NCBI RefSeq assembly: GCF_000003815.2
Contig: NC_049981.1
Location: 12,493,625 to 12,557,624 of the forward strand
Reading direction: 5' to 3'
DNA: 64,000 nt
DNA from: Branchiostoma floridae
Taxonomy: Eukaryota; Chordata; Leptocardii; Amphioxiformes; Branchiostomatidae
Below are positions 13,901-22,900 of this stretch, one piece after another. A program made the translations under genes and the position numbers. Below the pieces are notes generated by a model that did not search any database, had not been told where the DNA came from, and was given only the letters and a program-made list of their open reading frames with translations. The first letter of the stretch is position 1, and every line of letters starts with the position of its first letter.

Positions 13901-16900
13901 TAACCGCCACCCTCTGAATGACGATATTATGGATGCTGGTGGTGCCGAATGAAGACAGAGCGACGCCATGGCTGCGTACATGTGCGTACACCGAGCCGTG
14001 ACATCAATACAAAAGACCCCCGCTCCTGTCTATTAAGCCCCACTACTGTTAACGCCAGTTTGACCCTTGTCAAGGTGGCTCCAGATCGATGGAAGAGGAG
14101 AGAGGCCGGGTAAGAAGGTGTCCGGTTCTGCGGTGTGGCTCGCAAAGTATCTACCATAAGCAGGTCTTGGTTGCCTACTTACAATATTATCAGGTCGAGT
14201 TCTTTGAGTTTCCATAGCCTTTGATATTAATAGATTTAGGTATTCTTATGTTTTTTTGTGTCTGGTTCTGCGTTGAGGCTCTCGCAGTATCCGCCATAAG
14301 TAGGAGCGGCAGCTTTGGCTTTCCTACTTCATGATATTATCAGGCTGAGTTGTTTGGTGGATGCTGTAGTCTTTTGATATTAATAGATCTAGGTATTCTT
14401 TCTTATGGACTTTTGTGTCCGATTCTGCGGTATGGTTCTCACAGTATCTGCCATAAGCAGGTCTTGGCTGCCTACTTATAATAATATCAGTTCAAGTAGC
14501 CTATGATATTAATAGACTTGAGTATTATTTTGGATTTTTGTGGAGAATAGGTATCGGAGTAAGCTCGCTAGTACAAGCCGAGAGAAGCCGGGTAAGAAGG
14601 TGTCCGGTTCTTCTTTGAAGCTCTCACAGTATCTGCTATAAGCATGTCTTGGCTGCCTACTTATAATTTTATCAGGTCGAGTTCTTTGAGGTTTCCATAG
14701 CCTTTGATATCAATAGAATTAGGTATTCTTATCTTATGGGTTTTTGTGTCCGGTTTTGCGGTGTGGCTCTCACAGTATCTGCTATAAGTAGGAGCGGCAG
14801 CTTTGGCTTTCCTACTTCATAATATTATCAGGCTGAGTTCTTTGAATTTCAGTAGCCTTTGATATTAATAGATTTAGGTTTTCTTATGGATTATTGTGGA
14901 GGTTAGTTATCGGAGTAAGCTTGGTAGTACAAGCTATTCTACAGGCACTGGCTATTTGAACAAGGAGTGGAACTGGATTTTCTTTTTGTTTGTTTGTCAC
15001 AGATCTGTATTTCGCTTTTTTATACAGCAAGTCTCTGTCTGACACTTTAAACTGTGTTATTAGGAAAGTCGTCGCAGATGTGACTCGACACTATAGAATA
15101 CTAGTATGTGTATGCGCAACACAGGGCAAACTCACATGACAACTTTATTTGCTTGTTGATCCTTGGAGTAGGAACTTTCCACTATGTCCTTCATAGCAAA
15201 AATCAGAACCAGAGTGGTGATCTGAAAAATAGATATAATAACATATTACTGCATGTCTCCATATACTGCTTTAAATATCTTCAGTTATAGCTGAAGTTTG
15301 CAGGATTGTGTCAAATAAGAACAAAAGTTACGAAATTGATTTAGAATAAAGTATCTACTGCTAGAAGTGCAACGATTATAGCAAGTAAAAAGTGCTAATA
15401 GAATTGTGTAGCGATAGTCTACTGGCAATCTACCATCTACGTAGTGCGAGACATACTATGTTCTTCAATACTCATGTATATATATATATATTCTCTTCAA
15501 GTGCAGTGGGTTAAATTGTTTCAATTTGAGGATGTGTTTATAAGCATAAACGCGGGTACGTACTGTGAGGATACCGAACACAGGACCCAGTAACATCCAC
15601 ACATGGTTCGATGAAGGCCAGCATCTAAGGGAAAGTCATACATGAAACATACTGTTCAATACATACATAACGTTATATACACACATAGTCTTGCTCTTCA
15701 AATGTGTTGAAGCATACACAGAGTTCTGCTTCCAGTATACTTTATCTTGCATCATGTCAGTCAGTAGCCTGGGTGCCATTCGGAAAGTAGTTCACTCCGA
15801 TCCGGTGTTTATTATAAACTATATAAAGTCGCATCTAGCTATGACATTTATTATACACAGTATATACGCTCGTATCGCTTCTCTGCTGTCCGAACTGCTA
15901 TCCGAATGGTACCCAGGCTAGTCAGTCAGGGCTTTTACATTTAAATCAGTCTCAGACCCGATAAGTTTATTTAATGTAAGGTTGGGTCGTCCACTCTCCT
16001 TTTAGCTTCAGGAGTCTACCAGCTGGTTCACTGGTGAGTAACGTGACCAGGAACACTTAAGGGACGACGATAAACCTAACACAACTTCAGGCAACTTAAG
16101 ACAAATCTCCAATCAATTATAACCGAGGCGTAACAACCTCCATAGCTTAAGTAGAATCTGTTTCCATAGTGTGCTTAACGAGCCGGAAGACATTGATTTA
16201 CAATAGTAAAGAGGGCCGTAGTCAATATTACAACATGGACGAAATTGTTCAGTATCTGAAGACGGATTGGATATTGACATTTCTATCTTGTACATTGTTG
16301 AGGCTGTGGGTTCGAATCCGTTGATGTGACACCGGTCTTTTGCCCCTTGGGAAAGGCACTTTACACGATTTTCCTCACTTCACTCAGGTTAAAATGAGTA
16401 CCTAGTTTCGGCTAGGGTCGTCCTTCGGATAGGACTTCAAATGGGGGTTCCGCGTTTGAGGAAAGCTACAACCAAAGCACACAAAACTTGGATACTTTGG
16501 TAAAAGAAACCACTGCACTTATTGAAAGGAATAGGGGTCCCTCCTGGTGTGATGCAGCTAAACCGCACATTTCAGTAAAAACCTGTTTTGTGACGGCATA
16601 TTGCTGTTAACCGGGTATGCAAAACAAACAANNNNNNNNNNNNNNNNNNNNNNNNNNNNNNNNNNNNNNNNNNNNNNNNNNNNNNNNNNNNNNNNNNNNN
16701 NNNNNNNNNNNNNNNNNNNNNNNNNNNNNNNACTATCTATCCTAAGCACTCTCAGAAAAATGGTCGAAATTTGCATGTTTTCTATCCATTTCAGACCGAA
16801 TTATGACCAAAAAAACACAATTCCTCGGAAACGATTTTTCTACCACGAACCCCTTACCCTAACCCTAGCCCTAACCCTAAAACGAACCCTAACCCTAATA

Positions 16901-19900
16901 CTAATCCTAAGCACTCTCAGAAAAATGGTCGAAATTTGCATGTTTTCTATCCATTTCAGACCGAATTATGACCAATAAACACAATTCCTCGGAAACAATT
17001 TTTCTACCACGAACCCCTTACCCTAACCCTAGCCCTAACCCTAACAGCAACCCTAACCCTAATACTAATCCTAAGCACTCTCAGAAAATGGTCGAAATTT
17101 GCATGTTTTCTATCCATTTCAGACCGAATTATGACCAAAAAACACAATTCCTCGGAAACAATTTTTCTACCACGAACCCCTTACCCTAACTCTAACAGGT
17201 ACCATAACCCTAATCCTAATCCTAAGCACTCTCAGAAAAATGGTCGAAATTTGCATGTTTTCTATCCATTTCAGACCGAATTACGACCAAAAAACACAAT
17301 TCCTCGGAAACAATTTTTCTACCACGAACCCCTTACCCTAACCCTAGCCCTAACCCTAACAGCAACCCTAACCCTAATACTAAACCTAAGAAACTCTCAG
17401 AGAAAGGGTCGAAATTTGCATGTTTTCTATCCATTTCTAACCGAATTATGACCAAAAAACACAATTCCTCGGAAACGATTTTTCTACCACGAACCCCTTA
17501 CCCTAACCCTAGCCCTAACCCTAACAGGAACCCTAACACTAATACTAATCCTAAGCACTCTCAGAAAAATGGTCGAAATTTGCATGTTTTCTATCCATTT
17601 CAGACCGAATTATGACCAAAAAACACAATTCCTTTTGAAACAATTTTTCTACCACGAACCCCTTACCCTAACCCTAGCCCTAACCCTAACAGGAACCCTA
17701 ACCCTAATACTAATCCTAGGCACTCTCAGAAAAATGGTCGAAATGTGCATGTTTTCTATCCATTTCAGACCGAATTATGACCAAAAAACACAATTCCTCG
17801 GAAACAATTTTTCTACCACGAACACCTTACCCATACCCTACCCCTAACCCTAACAGGAACCCTAACCCTAATACTAATCCTAAGCACTCTCAGAAAAATG
17901 GTCGAAATTTGCATGTTTTCTATCCATTTCAGACCGAATTACGACCAAAAAACACAATTCCTCGGAAACGATTTTTCTACCACGAACCCCTTACCCTAAC
18001 CCAAGCCCTAACCCTAAAAGGAACCCTAACCCTAATACTAATCCTAAGCACTCTCAGAAAAATTGTCGAAATTTGCATGTTTTCCATCCATTTCAGACCG
18101 AATTATGACCAAAAAACACAATTCCTCGGAAACAATTTTTCTACCACGAACCCCTTACCCTAACCCTAGCCCTAACCCTAACAGGACCCCTTACCCTTAT
18201 ACTAATTCTAAGCACTCTCAGAAAAATGGTCGAAATTTGCATGTTTTCTATCCATTTCAGACCGAATTATGACCAAAAAACACAATTCCTCGGAAATGAT
18301 TTTTCTATCACGAACCCCTTACCCTAACCCTAGCCCTTACTCTAACAGGAACCCTAACACTTATACTAATCCTAAGCACTCTCAGAAAATGGTCGAAATT
18401 TGCATGTTTTCTATCCATTTCAGACCGAATTATGACCAAAAAACACAATTCCTCGGAAACAATTTTTCTACCACGAACCCCTTACCCTAACCCATTAATG
18501 CCACAGGGTTTGATGAATCCTCCAACAGCAGGAGTATGTCTAAGGCTACAACTCCAAGTGTACTGGATGCGCATACAATAGAAAACAGTGCGTCAAGATT
18601 TGTGACTTGTCTTGTCTCACCTTGGGTACCCCAACGACGCGATGTAAACATGGTAGAAATTCTAGGGAATTCGGTTGCGACTTGCAATGCAAGATCTTAA
18701 AACAAGTCAGCTAATTTATGCAGGATAAACAACAAATGTTCTGACTTGCCCTGAGTGCGTAGACGTTTGCAGGATGTTCTGCGGGACTTGCTCGAAAAAA
18801 TGGTACTGGTAGGTGAGGAATTCCTTTGTTCGTCTCCTTCGCCCTCCCTCCTAAACGACGTTGTCGGCTTTCGGTTATGAAGTTTCGGTGGTAACTGCCT
18901 CTCTCCGTTAGATTTTCGGGATCCAGGGTTGGGAGGACATTTCATGAAACGATACACCTCAAATTACATGAAAGATGCAATTTAAACACCACTTTTATAA
19001 AGCATACTCGGTGACATACTCGGAAGAGCGGCGGCTATAAAAGCGCCACCTATCAAAACAGCTGCTAAGCTCAGATCCGGCAATTTACGCGCATGGAAAA
19101 AACGAACTTTAAGGTACTATCAGTTTGTATGTTTATTTGCCTTGGTGCACGTTCCCAGTGATGTACGTATTGTAGAGTGGTATCGTAAGGCGAAAGTGTT
19201 GTAGTAGGATACTTTTAGAATTGTAAGTATGGTTTGGCTCGGGGCCAATGTTGTTTACGATGAGAATTTGTGGTAAATACGGGTGTTGTGGTTGAGAGCC
19301 AGTATGACTCATGGTTACACAGTAATATTGGGTCGTAAGGGTACACACTTAGAGTTTTTCTCATTTCTTTTGTTTATCTCTTTGCTTGTTTGTTTGTTTG
19401 TTTTGTTAATGCTCATGTGGTAAACATATTTTCTCTGATGATATAGGTTGGACGATTTTCCAGCCTCTCTGCTATCCGTTCTATGTACTGGACCTACTCG
19501 TGGCTGGCTCTGCTGATACTCCTGCTGGTGGAGTCCCAGTCCTACCGGGTTGGGCCAGCAGAGATAGACAGTATCGTGCAAGGAACTCCAGCGTCTTCTG
19601 CACCTATATCTGTAACTGCAGTGTTGATCATGATATGGGTCATCGGTAAGTCCCGGCATATTCTATGCTGTTTCATACTATGCTGTTGCTATGACCTTGT
19701 AGTTTGATGGTTGAATTGTTGCCAACAATATTTTAGCAAAAGTTACGTTTCTTAGTCCTAGTACACATCTTTTGGCAGTTATACGTGGTCAAAGTTGGCG
19801 CGGACACTTTTACCCCCCCCCCCCCCTCCAAGATATGGTTAACAACTTTCTGTTATGTTGCTTTCATACTTCACAGTCTGGTAAATATCAGAATACTCAC

Positions 19901-22900
19901 GTATACATTTCATACTTCTATAGACTTATTAATTTATTCAGTTTTACCACATTAATGTGTTTAACTTAATGTATATTTTCTGTCAATTCATCAATCTGTA
20001 ACGTATCAAGAAGTGAGAAAACGTTATATTTACATTGCTTATTGCCTTTTTAAACATTTTGTTGTTACGTTTTCACCATGATCTTAGATATAGGATGGAA
20101 GGAGTTGAAGGAGGTGCTAAGAGAAGGCTTGTGGAACCACTTCAAACAGTTGTGGAACATCCTGGACTTCCTGATGGTTGCCCTCTATCTGGCACAGTTT
20201 GCTCTAAGGCTCGTAGCAATTTTCAAGGTAAGACAAATAAGACAATATACCTTCACATATTTATACCACAGTTTCATAGATTATCTCAAATCTTCCCTTT
20301 TTGTCTATTCCTCTGTATAACGAATGTTTATACCAGTGAAATTTGTACTGCTATTTCCAATTCTAGAAGTTTGGGAACTCTTGGCAAATACTACATGAAT
20401 TGCCTAATGTAATATTTATACATCAAAATACCTTATGTTTGGGGCCACATTGTAAACACCACATGAACCACCTATCTACAAATGTGTCTTCACGTTTGGG
20501 ACAACATCTGGCAAAAGCCACACCTAGCTGTAGTGCAAACTAGAGTTCGACGAAATCATACCTTTGCCAAATGAACCAGGTTTGTTATGTAGAAAGATGT
20601 CTGTAGACATAAGTATGCTACTCATTACATATAATTATATATGTTATTTGATTAAGTCACACCTCTATGCGTGCATGCAAGACTGCAAGCAAAAGCTTGT
20701 GCTAAGACGATTTCATTTTGGTAGTCTAGAGCTGAGATACAATTTTTTCTGAAATTCAGAAAAATAGAATCCGTGAACCAAGACATTGAATTGGACTGGC
20801 CTGACGTTATCTTGATAACAGTCAATGCTCTGAGCAACCTGATACTCGAGAGTAGCAAGGACGTTGGTACTGTAAGGTCACATTGCAGGTGGAAGATGAC
20901 CCGGAAACACAAACACACAGGCACACTCCAAACTATATCTCCATTTGTCATGGAAACTATTAACTATTAACTATTAACTATTAACAAAACCGCAGAAGTT
21001 CAAAACACACGGGATCAACCTATTCTCAATTTTAATTCAACATAAGTCTGCTCTAGTTGGTAAAAGTGATTGGCACCCAGGGGGCAGGGGGCAAGGCTTG
21101 GCCAGCCTGCAAGCTTGATCTACTTGCCTGGCACTGAACAGTTGTCAATAAGACACGTCCAAGCAGAGGTAAGGAGAGACAGTGGATTTATAAACTTCCC
21201 ACATTGATTATGCAAATTAGCTGTTAATTTGCATAACTAGCCTCTCATTATGAACGTCTTCACTAAGGCTATCCACATATAAAAAATCATGACGATCCGG
21301 CAACACGTTCATATTTCCCATTGATTATGCAAATAAGTTCGCCATTTGCATAATTGATATCTACCGACATTTCTCTCTTTCCCAGCCACACATGTCACAA
21401 GTTTGAAAGTCCTATCATGGCCTGAGGTGGACTTATAAACTTTCCTCATTAATTATGCAAATGAGCTTCTCATTCAAATAATTAGCATTTCATCACGCAG
21501 GCCATCACTCATTCCATCTGCATACCAAAAATCATGACGATCCGTCAACACGTTCTCCAGTTATCCTCGTCCGAAGTTCGAAAGTAAGCCGGCGCCTGCA
21601 CTTCCAAGAAAGCCGCAATCACTCTGTGCCCCGAGGGCTCTCTACCGCTCAAAAATCACGACCACAGCGTGTCCAGAACGCGAGATATCAAACATGGAGA
21701 TTCCGTTGCAATACCTTAGCAAGACGCTAGGGGGCCCATTATCGAACTCCCCCTTCGTTTTCCAGACCCCTACCCACCCACCAAATATCATCAGCATCCG
21801 TCGAAGTCTTCTCGAGTTATGCTGTTAACGGACAAAAGTTTGCAAGTAAACCGGCGCCTGCACTTCCAACAAAGCCGCTAGGGGGCCCAAACTCGCAGCA
21901 ATCACTCTCTGCTTTAAGGAGTCCCTACCGCTCAAAAATCACGACCGCAGCATGTCCAGAACGCGAGGTATCAAGCATGGAGGTTCCGCTGCAGTACCTT
22001 AGCAAGCCGCTAGGGGGCCCATTATCAAACTCCCCCTTCGTTCTTCAGACCCCTTCCCACCCTTCAAATATCAGCTGCATCCATCGCAGTCTTCTCGAGT
22101 TATGCTGTTCACAAACAGGGGGAAAACACGCAACCGGACCGAAAATATAACCTTAGCCATTCTGGCAAAGGCAAAGAGAATATGTCAGTAAAACACTATG
22201 TCGTTTACTTTAACGTTTGATTTCATCCCAGTGCATTAACCTTTTTTTTTTCTTCTATAATCATACCCCTCAGCTACACGTCTTCTCCAGTCAGAGCACG
22301 GTAGCCGACGACTGGGCCCGAAAGGCGAACGAGAACAACTTCCAACCGGTCGCCGTCGCCGATGTGCTTTTCTCCATCTTCACGATAGTCGTGTTTATAA
22401 GGGCCGTGTCTCTCTTCACTTTTCACCCCTTTCTCGGCATGCTGCTGATCTCCATTGGAAGGATGTTTGGGGACATCGTGAAGTTCGTCTCTATGGGTGG
22501 ACTGGTGACGTTCGCGTTTGCGTGCGGTTTGAACCAGCTGTACTGGTTCTATGGGACCATGCACGAGTACCTCTGCACCAACTACTCACAGAGCAACCTG
22601 CAGACGGTGGACTGCTCTCAGTCACTTGGGTTTAACACGTGAGTAACCTTTGGAGTTGTTACAACTTCATCTTTAGAAGAAAAATATCTTAATCAACGCT
22701 TGTTAAGTATTATTTTTATAGTTACGGATACGTTACTCAGTATCTCAAAGGTTGGATTTTTGCCGGTGCGTAGCACCGGCTATGAGACGGGAGAAGCGGT
22801 TGCATGGATGCATGGATGCATGGATCGGTCACTTTAACCAAATAGCCCTTTTATACATGCTATTGCGTAATCGAGCCAGCGTGGCCGAGCGCTCTACAGC

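Noticed and set aside
16601-18490. Repeating open frames with MVEICMFSIHFRPNYDQ and NPNPNTNP peptides
   Set aside because: They are six-frame shadows of the 164-bp satellite; the period is not a multiple of three, so frames shift each unit.
16732-18493. CRISPR-like regular repeat
   Set aside because: The units are contiguous, with no variable spacers of uniform size, in a eukaryotic intron.
20773-20970. Open frame in TRPC-A intron 6 as an extra exon
   Set aside because: No similarity to TRPC, no matching sequence in the much shorter copy B intron.
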